A DNA stretch of 64,000 nt from Micromussa lordhowensis (GCA_964020085.1 CAXHUQ010000552.1:94002-158001); one strand, 5' to 3'; positions 37,701 through 48,720 are shown, numbered from the stretch's first letter. Notes: generated by a model from the sequence alone, not told the origin. A program made the numbers and translations.

Positions 37701-37873
37701 TGCTGCAAACCGCGCCTCTTAAAGTGCCGTGAAGCCGAGCTATGTCAAATTTGCCAAGGGGACCCCCAGCGCGCGTTTTCTGAAATTCTGCAAAGTTGGG
37801 ACCAGGGCAAACTACTGCAAAAAGAAGACCAGAAAAAACACCCTGGCGCCAATGCCATCATGTCCTAACTAGG
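34767..37873 (+). repeat. Mosaic monomers echoing 21-23 kb
   Basis: CTAACCACGATGTCC with CAACTGCC (about 36003) matches 21931 at a distance of 68 monomers minus 5 bases, consistent with the single-base indels between them. Individual units carry a lost C in GGACCCCAGCG (about 35280), a lost base in GGCCATAAAAACACC (about 36383), an extra A near 36594 and 37211, and GTGCCGTGAAG (about 37728). No local HOR is evident. Confidence 0.7.
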
Positions 37874-39945
37874 ATTTCCTTAAAGTGCCAACCTAGCAAA
37901 ACATTTTGCTGCAAACCGCGTCTCTTAAAGTGCCCGTGAAGCCGAGCTATGTCAAATTTGCCAACGGGACCCCCAGCGCGCGTTTTCTGAAGTTCTGCAA
38001 AGTTGGGACCAGGGCAAACTACTGCAAAAAGAAGGGCAGAAAAAACACCCTGGCGCCAATGCCATCATATTCTAACTAACATTTCCTTAAAGTGCTAACC
38101 TAGCAAAACATTTTCCTGCAAACCGCGCCCCTTAAAGTGCGCGTGAAGCCGAGCTATGTCAAATTTGCCAAAAGGACGCCCAGCGCGAGTTTTCTGAAAT
38201 TCTGCAAAGTTGGGACCAGGGCAAACTACTGCAAAAAGAAGGCCAGAAAAAAACACCCTGGCGCCAATGCCATCATGTCCTAAGTACAATTTCCTTGAAG
38301 TGCCAACCTAGCAGAACATTTTGCTGCAAACCGCGCCTCTTAAAGTGCCCGTGAAGCCGAGCTATGTCAAATTTGCCAAGGGGACCCCCAGCGCGCGTTT
38401 TCTGAAATTCTGCAAAGTTGGGACCAGGGAAAACTACTGCAAAAAGAAGGCCAGAAAAAACACCCTGGCGCCAATGCCATCATGTCCTAACTAAAATTTC
38501 CTTAAAGTGCAAACCTAGCAGAACATTTTGCTGCAAACCGCGCCTCTTAAAGTGCCCGTGAAGCCGAGCTATGTCAAATTTGCCAAGGGGACCCCCAGCG
38601 CGCGTTTTCTGAAATTCTGCAAAGTTGGGACCAGGGCAAACTACTGCAAAAAGAAGGCCACAAAAAAACACCCTGGCGCCAATGCCATCATGTCCTAACT
38701 AAAATTTCCTTCAAGTGCCAACCTAGCAGAACATTTTGCTGCAAACTGCGCCTCTTAAAGTGCCCGTGAAGCCGAGCTATGTCAAATTTGCCAAGGGGAC
38801 CCCCAGCGCGCGTTTTCTGAAATTCTGCAAAGTTGGGACCAGGGCAAACTACTGCAAAAAGAAGGCCAGAAAAAACACCCTGGCGCCAATGCCATCATGT
38901 CCTAACTACGATTTCCTTAATGTGCCAACCTAGCAAAACATTTTGCTGCAAACCGCGCCTCTTAAAGTGCCCGTGAAGCCGAGCTATGTCAAATTTGCCA
39001 AGGCGACCCCCAGCGCGCGTTTTCTGAAATTCTGCAAAGTTGGGACCAGGGCAAACTACTGCAAAAAGAAGGCCAGAAAAAACACCCTGGCACCAATGCC
39101 ATCATGTCCTAACTAAAATTTCCTTCAAGTGCCAACCTAGCAGAACATTTTGCTGCAAACCGCGCCTCTTAAAGTGCCCGTGAAGCCGAGCTATGTCAAA
39201 TTTGCCAAGGGGACCCCCAGCGCGCGTTTTCTGAAATTCTGCAAAGTTGGGACCAGGGCAATCTACTGCAAAAAGAAGGCCAGAAGAAACACCCCGGCGC
39301 CAATGCCATCATGTTGTAACTATAATTTCCTTAAAGTGCCAACCTAGCAGAACATTTTGCTGCAAACCGCGCGTCTTAAAGTGCCCGTGAAGCCGATTTA
39401 TGTCAAATTTGCCAAGGGGACCCCCAGCGCGCGTTTTCTGAAATTCTGCAAAGTTGGGACCAGGGCAAACTACTGCAAAAAGAAGGCCAGAAAAAACACC
39501 CCGGCGCATATGTCATCATGTTCTAACTAGGATTTCCTTAAAGTGCCATCCTAGCAGCACATTTTGCTGCAAACCGCGCCTCTTAAAGTGCCCGTGAAGC
39601 CGAGCTATGTCAAATTTGCCAAGGGGACCCCCAGCGCGCGTTTTCTGAAATTCTGCAAAGTTGGGACCAGGGCAAACTACTGCAAAAAGAAGGCCAGAAA
39701 AAACACCCTGGCGCCAATGCCATCATGTTCTAACTAGCATTTCCTTAAAGTGCCAACCTAGCAGATTATTTTGCTGCAAACCGCGCCTCTCAAAGTGCCC
39801 GCGAAGCCGAGCTATGTCAAATTTGCCAAGGGGACCCCCAGCGCGCGTTTTCTGAAATTCTGCAAAGTTGGGACCAGGGCAAACTACTGCAAAAAGAAGG
39901 CCAGAAAAAACACCCTGGCGCCAATGCCATCATGTCTTTACTAGG
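37874..39945 (+). repeat. 10-mer higher-order repeat (2072 bp), copy 1
   Basis: Ten monomers beginning with the GCGTCTCTT and CCAACGGGACC monomer. The next is the strongly marked GCGCCCCTTAAAGTGCGCG with AAAAGGACGCCC (38131; matched at 40203), then CTAAGTA (38281), GGGAAAACTAC and AAGGCGACC (about 39003). Two extra A bases in the A6 tract (about 38248 and 38655) make the unit 2072 rather than 2070 bp. Confidence 0.82.
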
Positions 39946-41210
39946 ATTTCCTTAAAGTGCCAACCTAGCAGAACATTTTGCTGCAAACCGCGTCTCTTAA
40001 AGTGCCCGTGAAGCCGAGCTATGTCAAATTTGCCAACGGGACCCCCAGCGCGCGTTTTCTGAAATTCTGCAAAGTTGGGACCAGGGCAAACTACTGCAAA
40101 AAGAAGGGCAGAAAAAACACCCTGGCGCCAATGCCATCATGTTCTAACTAAGATTTCCTTAAAGTGCTAACCTAGCAAAACATTTTGCTGCAAACCGCGC
40201 CCCTTAAAGTGCGCGTGAAGCCGAGCTATGTCAAATTTGCCAAAAGGACGCCCAGCGCGCGTTTTCTGAAATTCTGCAAAGTTGGGACCAGGGAAACTAC
40301 TGCAAAAAGAAGGCCAGAAAAAAACACCCTGGCGCCAATGCCATCATGTCCTAAGTAGGATTTCCTTGAAGTGCCAACCTAGCAGAACATTTTGCTGCAA
40401 ACCGCGCCTCTTAAAGTGCCCGTGAAGCCGAGCTATGTCAAATTTGCCAAGGGGACCCCCAGCGCGCGTTTTCTGAAATTCTGCAAAGTTGGGACCAGGG
40501 AAAACTACTGCAAAAAGAAGGCCAGAAAAAACACCCTGGCGCCAATGCCATCATGTCCTAACTAAAATTTCCTTAAAGTGCAAACCTAGCAGAACATTTT
40601 GCTGCAAACCGCGCCTCTTAAAGTGCCCGTGAAGCCGAGCTATGTCAAATTTGCCAAGGGGACCCCCAGCGCGCGTTTTCTGAAATTCTGCAAAGTTGGG
40701 ACCAGGGCAAACTACTGCAAAAAGAAGGCCAGAAAAAACACCCTTTCGCCAATGCCATCATGTCCTAACTAAAATTTCCTTCAAGTGCCAACCTAGCAGA
40801 ACATTTTGCTGCAAACCGCGCCTCTTAAAGTGCCCGTGAAGCCGAGCTATGTCAAATTTGCCAAGGGGACCCCCAGCGCGCGTTTTCTGAAATTCTGCAA
40901 AGTTGGGACCAGGGCAAACTACTGCAAAAAGAAGGCCAGAAAAAACACCCTGGCGCCAATGCCATCATGTCCTAACTAGGATTTCCTTAAAGTGCCAACC
41001 TAGCAAAACATTTTGCTGCAAACCGCGCCTCTTAAAGTGCCCGTGAAGCCGAGCTATGTCAAATTTGCCAAGGCGACCCCCAGCGCGCGTTTTCTGAAAT
41101 TCTGCAAAGTTGGGACCAGGGCAAACTACTGCAAAAAGAAGGCCAGAAAAAAAACCCTGGCACCAATGCCATCATGTCCTAACTAGAATTTCTTTCAAGT
41201 GCCAACCTAG
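39946..41210 (+). repeat. 10-mer higher-order repeat, copy 2, six monomers
   Basis: Repeats the first six monomers of the preceding unit through AAGGCGACC (about 41071), then departs near 41.2 kb. A lost base in GACCAGGGAAAC (about 40293) is private to this copy; the extra A near 40320 is shared. Confidence 0.8.
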
Positions 41211-41807
41211 CAGAACATTTTGCTGCAAACCGCGCCTCTTAAAGTGCCCGTGAAGCCGAGCTATGTCAAATTTGCCAAGGGGACCCCCAGCGCGCGTTTT
41301 CTGAAATTCTGCAAAGTTGGGACCAGGGCAAACTACTGCAAAAAGAAGGCCAAAAAAACACGCTGGCGCCAACGCCATCATGTCCTAACTAAAATTTCCT
41401 TAAAGTGCCAACCTAGCAGAACATTTTGCTGCAAACCGCGCCTCTTAAAGTGCCCGTGAAGCCGAGCTATGTCAAATTTGCCAAGGGGACCCCCAGCGCG
41501 CGTTTTCTGAAGTTCTGCAAAGTTGGGACCAGGGCAAACTACTGCAAAAAGAAGGCCATAAAAAACGCCCTGGCGCCAATGTCATCATGTCCTTACTAGG
41601 ATTTCCTTGAAGTGCCAACCTAGCAGAACATTTTGCTGCAAACCGCGCCTCTTAAAGTGCCCGTGAAGCCGAGCTATGTCAAATTTGCCAAGGGGACCCC
41701 CAGCGCGCGTTTTCTGAAATTCTGCAAAGTTGGGACCAGGGCAAACTACTGCAAAAAGAAGGCCAGAAAAAACACCCTGGCGCCAATGCCATCATGTCCT
41801 AACTAAA
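41211..41807 (+). repeat. Three diverged monomers between HOR blocks
   Basis: Monomers with a shortened A run (about 41350), AAGTTCTGC (about 41510) and GGCCATAAAAAACGCC (about 41555). No clear block partner was identified by eye. Confidence 0.6.
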
Positions 41808-43900
41808 GTTTCCTTAAAGTACCAACCTAGCAGAACATTTTGCTGCAAACCGCGCCTCTTAAAGTGCCCGTGAAGCCGAGCTATGTCAAATTTGCCAAGG
41901 GGACCCCCAGCGCGCGTTTTCTGAAATTCTGCAATGTTGGGACCAGGGCAAAATACTAAAAAAATAAGGCCAGAAAAAACACCCTGGCACCAATGCCATC
42001 ATGTCCTAACTACAATTTCCTTGAAGTGCCAACCTAGCAGAACATTTTGCTGCAAACCGCGCCTCTTAAAGTGCCCGCGAAGCCGAGCTATGTCAAATTT
42101 GTTAAGAGGACCCCCAGCGCGCGTTTTCTGAAATTCTGCAAAGTTGGGACCAGGGCAAACTACTGCAAAAAGAAGGCCAGAAAAAACACCCTGGCGCCAA
42201 TGCCATCATGTCCTAACTAGCATTTCCTTCAAGTGCCAACCTAGCAGAACATTTTGCTGCAAACTGCGCCTCTTAAAGTGCCTGTGAAGCCGAGCTATGC
42301 CAAATTTGCCAAGGGGACCCCCAGCGCGCGTTTTCTAAAATTCTGCAAAGTTGGGACCAGGGCAAACTACTGCAAAAAGAAGGCCAGAAAAAACACCCTG
42401 GCGCCAATGCCATCATGTCCTAACTAGGATTTTCTTCAAGTGCCAACCTAGCAGAACATTTTCCTGCAAAGCGCGCCTCTTAAAGTGCCCGTGAAACCGA
42501 GCTATGTCAAATTTGCCAAGGGGACCCCCAGCGCGCGTTTTCTGAAATTCTGCAAAGTTGGGACCAGGGCAAACTACTGCGAAAAGAAGGCCAGAAAAAA
42601 CACTCTGGCGCCAATGTCATCATGTCCTAACTAAGATTTCCTTGAAGTGCCAACCTAGCAGAACATTTTGCTGCAAACCGCGCCTCTTAAAGTGCCCGTG
42701 AAGCCGAGCTATGTCAAATTTGCCAAGGGGACCCCCAGCGCGCGTTTTCTGAAATTCTGCAAAGTTGGGACCAGGGCAAACTACTGCAAAAAGAAGGCCA
42801 AAAAAAAACACCCTGGCGCCAATGCCATCATCTCCTAACTAGAATTTCATTAAAGTGCCAGCCAAGCAGAACATTTTGCTGCAAACCGCGCCTCTTAAAG
42901 TGCCCGTGAAGCCGAGCTATGTCAAATTTGCCAAAGGGACCCCCAGCGCGCGTTTTCTGAAATTCTGCAAAGTTGGGACCAGGGCAAACTACTGCAAAAA
43001 GAAGGCCAGAAAAAACACCCTGGCGCCAATGCCATCATGTCCTAACTAAGATTTCCTTCAAGTGCCAACCTAGCAGAACATTTTGCTGCAAACCGCGCCT
43101 CTTAAAGTGCCCATGAAGCTGAGCTATGTCAAATTTGCCAAGGCGACCCCCAGCGCGCGTTTTCTGAAATTCTGCAAAGTTGGGACCAGGGCAAACTACT
43201 GAAAAAAGGAAGGCCATAAAAAACGCTCTGGCGCCAATGCCATCATGTCCTTACTAAAATTTCCTTGAAGTGCCAACCTAGCAGAATATTTTGCTGCAAA
43301 CCGCGCCTCTTAAACTGCCCGTGAAGCCGAGCTATGTCAAATTTGCCAAGGGGACCCCCAGCGCGCGTTTTCTAAAATTCTGCAAAGTTTGGACCAGGGC
43401 AAACTACCGCAAAAAGAAGGCCAGAAAAAACACCCTGGCGCCAACGCGATCATGTCCTAACTAGAATTTCCTTAAGGTGCTAGCCCAGCAGAACATTTTG
43501 CTGCAAACGGCGCCTCTTAAAGTGCCCGTGAAGCCGAGTTATGTCAAATTTGCCAAGGGGACCCCCAGCGCGCGTTTTCTGAAATTCTGCAAAGTTGGGA
43601 CCAGGGCAAACTACTGCAAAAAGAAGGCCAGAAAAAACACCCTGGCGCCAATGCCATCATGTCTTAACTTGAATTTCCTTGAAGCACCAACCTAGCAGAA
43701 CATTTTGCTGCAAGCCGCGCCTCTTAACGTGCCCGTGAAGCCAAGCTATGTCAAATTTGCCAAGGGGACCCCCAGCGCGCGTTTTCTGAAATTCTGCAAA
43801 GTTGGGACCAGGGCAAACTACTGCAAAAAGAAGGCCAGAAACAACACCCTGCCGCCAATGTCATTATGTCCTAACTAAAATTTCGTTAAAGTGCCAACCT
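41808..43900 (+). repeat. Mosaic copy of 4.8-7.9 kb, about 36 kb distant
   Basis: The first part matches 4.76-5.6 kb: GTTTCCTTAAAGTACC, AAAATAAGG with GGCACC, CCCGCGAAGCC, CTGCGCC with GCCTGTG and TATGCC. The second part matches 6.6-7.9 kb: a nine-A run (about 42800 and 6996), GTGCCAGCCAAGCAG, GCCCATGAAGC with AAGGCGACC, ACCGCAAAA with GCGATCATG, GAGTTATGTC, and GAAGCACC with CTTAACGTG. The offset changes by 6 monomers between the two parts, so this copy lacks six monomers. Confidence 0.75.
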
Positions 43901-44940
43901 AGCAGAACATTTTGCTGCAAAGCGCGCCTCTTAAAGTGCCCGTGAAGCCGAGCTATGTCAAATTTGCCAAGGGGACCCCCAGCGCGCGTTTTCTGAAATT
44001 CTGCAAAGTTGGGACCACGGCAAACTACTTCAAAAAGAAGGCCAGAAAAAACACCCTGGCGCCAATGCCATCATGTCTTAACTAACATTTCCTTGAAGTG
44101 CCAACCTAGCAGAACATTTTGCTGCAAACCGCACCTCTTAAAGTGCCCGTGAAGCCGAGCTATGTCAAATTTGCCAAGGGGACCCCCAGCGCGCGTTTTC
44201 TGAAATTCTGCAAAGTTGGGACCAGGGCAAACTACTGCAAAAAGAAGGCCAGAAAAAACACCCTGGCGGCAATGCCATCATGTCCTATCTAAAATTTCCT
44301 TAAAGTGCCACCCTAGCAAAACATTTTGCTGCAAACCGCGCCTCTTAAAGTGCCCGTGAAGCCGAGCTATGTCAAATTTGCCAAGGGGACCCCCAGCGCG
44401 CGTTTTCTGAAATTCTGCAAAGTTGGGACCAGGGCAATCTACTGCAAAAAGAAGGCCAGAAGAAACACCCCGGCGCCAATGCCATCATGTCCTAACTATA
44501 ATTTCCTTAAAGTGCCAACCTAGCAGAACATTTTGCTGCAAACCGCGCCTCTTAAAGTGCCCGTGAAGCCGAGCTATGTCAAATTTGCCAAGGGGACCCC
44601 CAGCGCGCGTTTTCTGAAATTCTGCAAAGTTGGGACCAGGGCAAACTACTGCAAAAAGAAGGCCGGAAAAAACACCCTGGCGCCAATGCCATCATGTCCT
44701 AACTAAAATTTCCTTCAAGTGCCAACCTAGAAGAACATTTTGCTTCAAACGGCGCCTCTTAAAGTGCCCGTGAAGCCGAGCTATGTCAAATTTGCCAAGG
44801 AGACCCCCAGCGCGCGTTTTCTGAAATTCTGCAAAGTTGGGACCAGGGCAAACTACTGCAAAAAGAAGGCCAGAAAAAACACCCTGGCGCCAATGCTATC
44901 ATCTCCTAACTAGAATTTCCTTGAAGTGCCAACCTAGCAC
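43901..44940 (+). repeat. Monomers matching 49.0-49.9 kb
   Basis: GGCGGCAATGCC with TCCTATCTAAAATTTCC and CCACCCTAGC (about 44266-44315), GGGCAATCTAC with AAGAAACACCCC, and CTAGAAGAAC with TTGCTTCAAACGG (about 44728) recur 4968 bp downstream (24 monomers), inside the first 14-mer unit. Confidence 0.75.
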
Positions 44941-46161
44941 AACATTTTGCTGCAAACCGCGCCTCTTAAAGTGCTCGTGAAGCCGAGCTATCTCAAATTT
45001 GCCAAGGGGACCCCCAGCGCGCGTTTTCTGAAATTCTGCAAAGTTGAGACCAGGGCAAACTACTGCAAAAAGAAGGCCAGAAAAAACACCCTGGCGCCAA
45101 TGCCATCATGTCCTAACTAGCATTTCCTTAAAGTGCCAACCTAGGAGAACATTTTGCTGCAAACCGCGCCTCTTAAAGTGCCCGTGAAGCCGAGCTATGT
45201 CAAATTTGCCAAGGGAAACCCCAGCGCGCGTTTTCTGAAATTCTGCAAAGTTGGGACCAGGGCAAACTACTGCAAAAAGAAGGCCAGAAAAAACACCCTG
45301 GCGCCAATGCCATCATGTCCTAACTAACATTTTCTTAAAGTGCCAACCTAGCAGAACATTTTGCTGCAAACCGCGCCTCTTAAAGTGCCCATGAAGCCGA
45401 GCTATGTCAAATTTGCCAAGGGGACCCCCAGCGCGCGTTTTCTGAAATTCTGCAAAGTTGGGACCAGGGCAAACTACTGCAAAGAGAAGGCCAGAAAAAA
45501 CACCCTGGCGCCAATGCCATCATGTCCTAACTACAATTTCCTTAAAGTGCCAACCTAGCAGAACATTTTGCTCCAAACCGCGCCTCTTAAAGTGCCCGTG
45601 AAGCCGAGCTATGTCAAATTTGCCAAGGGGACCCCCAGCGCGCGTTTTCTGAAATTCTGCAAAGTTGGGACCAGGGCAAACTACTGCAAAAAGAAGGCCA
45701 GAAAAAACACCCTGGCGCCAATGCCATCATGTCGTAACTAAGATTTCCTTAAAGTGCCAATCTAGCAGAACATTTTGCTGCAAACCGCGCCTCTTAAAGT
45801 GCCCGTGAAGCCGAGCTATGTCAAATTTGCCAAGGGGACACCCAGCGCGCGTTTTCTGAAATTCTGCAAAGTTGGGACCAGGGCAAACTACTGCAAAAAG
45901 AAGGCCAGAAAAAACACCCTGGCGCCAATGCCATCATGTCCTAACTAAGATTTTCTTGAAGTGCCAACCTAGCAGAACATTTTACTGCAAACCGCGCCTC
46001 TTAAAGTGCCCGTGAAGCCGAGCTATGTCGAATTTGCCAAGGGGACCCCCAGCGCGCGTTTTCTAAAATTCTGCAAAGTTGGGACCAGGGCAAACTACTG
46101 CAAAAAGAAGGCCAGAAAAAACACCCTGGCGCCAATGCTATCATGTCCTAACTAGGATTTC

Positions 46162-46217
46162 CTTGAAGTGCCAACCTAGCAAAACATTTTGCTGCAAACC
46201 GCGCCTCTTAAAGTGCC
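46162..46217 (+). repeat. 11-bp direct repeat within the monomer, 45 bp apart
   Basis: CTTnAAGTGCC at 46162 and CTTAAAGTGCC at 46207 form a direct repeat with a 45-bp period. When the first copy carries A at the variable fourth base, which is common (for example near 1870, 2077 and 3733), the repeat is a perfect 11-mer. This may be a relic of a shorter ancestral unit, but the flanks do not align further by eye. Confidence 0.6.
46188..46198. other. TTTGCTGCAAA perfect dyad in each monomer
   Basis: TTTGC and GCAAA are perfect inverted 5-bp arms around a single T. The motif is present in most monomers, shown here in the representative copy. Variants with one changed base occur (for example TTTGTTGCAAA near 657, TTTGCTGGAAA near 6657, TTTGCTCCAAA near 45570). 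A short dyad like this is the kind of site a dimeric DNA-binding protein could use, but no specific protein is implied. Confidence 0.6.
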
Positions 46218-46235
46218 CGTGAAGCCGAGCTATGT

Positions 46236-46243
46236 CAAATTTG
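46236..46243. other. CAAATTTG palindrome in each monomer
   Basis: An 8-bp perfect palindrome at the start of a well-conserved stretch. It is occasionally mutated (GTGAAATTTG near 33191, GTCGAATTTG near 46027 and 46855). Function unknown; reported as a structural landmark of the monomer. Confidence 0.5.
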
Positions 46244-46333
46244 CCAAGGGGACCCCCAGCGCGCGTTTTCTGAAATTCTGCAAAGTTGGGACCAGGGCAA
46301 ACTACTGCAAAAAGAAGGCCAGAAAAAACACCC

Positions 46334-46341
46334 TGGCGCCA
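46334..46341. other. TGGCGCCA palindrome in each monomer
   Basis: An 8-bp perfect palindrome containing a GGCGCC core, placed 50 bp or less before the variable inter-monomer junction. The two TGGC half-words abut, so this is not the spaced nuclear factor I type of site. Frequent variants are TGGTGCCA, TGGCACCA and TGTCGCCA. Confidence 0.5.
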
Positions 46342-46860
46342 ATGCCATCATGTCCTAACTAGGATTTCCTTGAAGTGCCAACCTAGCAAAACGTTTTGCT
46401 GCAAACCGCGCCTCTTAAAGTGCCCGTGAAGCCGAGCTATGTCAAATTTGCCAAGAGGACCCCCAGCGCGCGTTTTCTGAAATTCTGCAAAGTTGGGACC
46501 AGGGCAAACTACTGTAAAAAGAAGGCCCGAAAAAACACCCTGTCGCCAATGCCATCATGTCCTAACTAAAATTTCCTTGAAGTGCCAATCTAGCAAAACA
46601 TTTTGCTGCAAACCGCGCCTCTTAAAGTGCCCGTGAAGCCGAGCTATGTCAAATTTGCCAAGGGGACACCCAGCGCGCGTTTTCTGAAATTCTGCAAAGT
46701 TGGGACCAGGGCAAACTACTGCAAAAAGAAGGCCAGAAAAAACACCCTGGCGCCAATGCCATCATGTCCTAACTAAAATTTCCTTGAAGTGCCAAACTAG
46801 CAAAACATTTTGCTGCAAACCGCGCCTCTTAAAGTGCCCGTGAAGCCGAGCTATGTCGAA

Positions 46861-48720
46861 TTTGCCAAGGAGACCCCCAGCGCGCGTTTTCTGAAATTCT
46901 GCAAAGTTGGGACCAGGGCAAACTACTGCAAAAAGAAGGCCAGAAAAGACACCCTGGCGCCAATGCTATCATCTGCTAACTAAAATTTCCTTGAAGTGCC
47001 AACCTAGCACAACATTTTGCTGCAAACCGCGCCTCTTAAAGTGCTCGTGAAGCCGAGCTATGTCAAATTTGCCAAGGGAAACCCCAGCGCACGTTTTCTG
47101 AAATTCTGCAAAGTTGGGACCAGGGCAAACTACTGCAAAAAGAAGGCCAGAAAAAACACCCTGGCGCCAATGCCATCATGTCCTAACTAACATTTTCTTG
47201 AAGTGCCAACCTAGCAGAACATTTTGCTGCAAACCGCGCCTCTTAAAGTGCCCATGAAGCCGAGCTATGTCAAATTTGCCAAGGGCACCCCCAGCGCGCG
47301 TTTTCTGAAATTCTGCAAAGTTGGGACCAGGGCAAACTACTGCAAAGAGAAGGCCAGAAAAAACACCCTGGCGCCAATGCCATCATGTCCTAACTAGAAT
47401 TTCCTTAAAGTGCCAACCTAGCAGAACTTTTTGCTCCAAACCGCGCCTCTTAAAGTGCCCGTGAAGCCGAGCTATGTCAAATTTGCCAAGGGGACCCCCA
47501 GCGCGCGTTTTCTGAAATTCTGCAAAGTTGGGACCAGGGCAAACTACTGCAAAAAGAAGGCCAGAAAAAACACCCTGGCGCCAATGCCATCATGTGCTAA
47601 CTACCATTTCCTTAAAGTGCCAACCTAGCACAACATTTTGCTGCAAACCGCGCCTCTTAAAGTTCCCGTGAAGCCGAGCTATGTCAAATTTGCCAAGGGG
47701 ACCCCCAGCGCGCGTTTTCTTAAATTCTGCAAAGTTGGGACCAGGGCAAACTACTGCAAAAAGAAGGCCAGAAACAACACCCTGGCGCCAATGCCATCAT
47801 GTCCTAACTAGAATTTCCTTCAAGTGCCAACCTAGCAGAACGTTTTGCTGCAAACCGCGCCTCTTAAAGTGCCCGTGAAGCCGAGCTATGTCAAATTTGC
47901 CAAGGGGACCCCCAGCGCGCGTTTTCTGAAATTCTGCAAAGTTGGGACCAGGGCAAACTACTGCAAAAAGAAGGCCAGAAACAACACCCTGGCGCCAATG
48001 CCATCATGTCCTAACTAGGATTTCCTTCAAGTGCCAACCTAGCAGAACGTTTTGCTGCAAACCGCGCCTCTTAAAGTGCCCGTGAAGCCGAGCTATGTCA
48101 AATTTGCCAAGGGGACCCCCAGCGCGCGTTTTCTGAAATTCTGCAAAGTTGGGACCAGGGCAAACTACTGCAAAAAGAAGGCCAGAAAAAACACCCTGGC
48201 GCCAATGCCATCATGTCCTAACTACGATTTCCTTGAAGTGCCAACCTAGCAGAACGTTTTGCTGCAAACCGCGCCTCTTAAAGTGCCCGTGAAGCCGAGC
48301 TATGTCAAATTTGCCAAGAGGACCCCCAGCGCGCGTTTTCTGAAATTCTGCAAAGTTGGGACCAGGGCAAACTACTGTAAAAAGAAGGCCCGAAAAAACA
48401 CCCTTTCGCCAATGCCATCATGTCCTGACTAATATTTCCTTGAAGTGCCAATCTAGCAAAACATTTTGCTGCAAACCGCGCCTCTTAAAGTGCCCGTGAA
48501 GCCGAGCTATGTCAAATTTGCCAAGGGGACACCCAGCGCGCGTTTTCTGAAATTCTGCAAAGTTGGGACCAGGGCAAACTACTGCAAAAAGAAGGCCAGA
48601 AAAAACACCCTGGCGCCAATGCCATCATGTCCTAACTAAAATTTCCTTGAAGTGCCAAACTAGCAAAACATTTTGCTGCAAACCGCGCCTCTTAAAGTGC
48701 CCGTGAAGCCGAGCTATGTC
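46861..48720 (+). repeat. 9/10-mer repeat unit, copy 2
   Basis: In-register second copy at 1863 bp (2070 bp for its first two monomers). It overlaps the start of the 14-mer described next, so the 47.5-48.7 kb monomers belong to both duplication layers. Confidence 0.72.

Larger units (their letters stand above)
46157..46363 (+). repeat. Representative consensus-like 207-bp monomer
   Basis: This copy matches the majority base at nearly every position, apart from an A at the CAnAAC variable site. Phase is set arbitrarily to start at ATTTCC. Order of landmarks: the CTTGAAGTGCC word (monomer bases 6-16), a TTTGCTGCAAA dyad (32-42), a second CTTAAAGTGCC word (51-61), a CAAATTTG palindrome (80-87), a G4/C5 run, a GCGCGC palindrome (103-108), an A5 and an A6 run (153-172), a TGGCGCCA palindrome (178-185), and TCATGTCCTAACTA leading to the next unit. 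The heptamer CTGCAAA occurs three times (36, 122, 149). There are 8 CpG sites in the consensus. Length 207 equals 69 codons, so one frame is phase-locked but is broken by TAG at 21-23 and TAG or TAA at 204-206. Confidence 0.95.
44941..46860 (+). repeat. 9/10-mer repeat unit, copy 1
   Basis: Markers are AAGGAGACC with GCTATCATCT (44801 and 46871; offset 2070), GTGCTCGTG (44971 and 47041), AAGGGAAACCCC (45211 and 47074; offset now 1863), GCCCATGAAGCC with GCAAAGAGAAGG (about 45389/45480 and 47252/47343), and CTGTAAAAAGAAGGCCCG (about 46513 and 48376). The second copy dropped one monomer near 45.05 kb. Edges are uncertain by about one monomer. Confidence 0.75.

Noticed and set aside
46334..46341. 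Nuclear factor I type site at TGGCGCCAA
   Set aside because: The half-sites abut without the required 5-bp spacer.
46343..46390. Diversity-generating retroelement-like variable region
   Set aside because: The variable positions are only four per monomer and are not adenine-specific. There is no reverse transcriptase, template repeat or target gene in the window.
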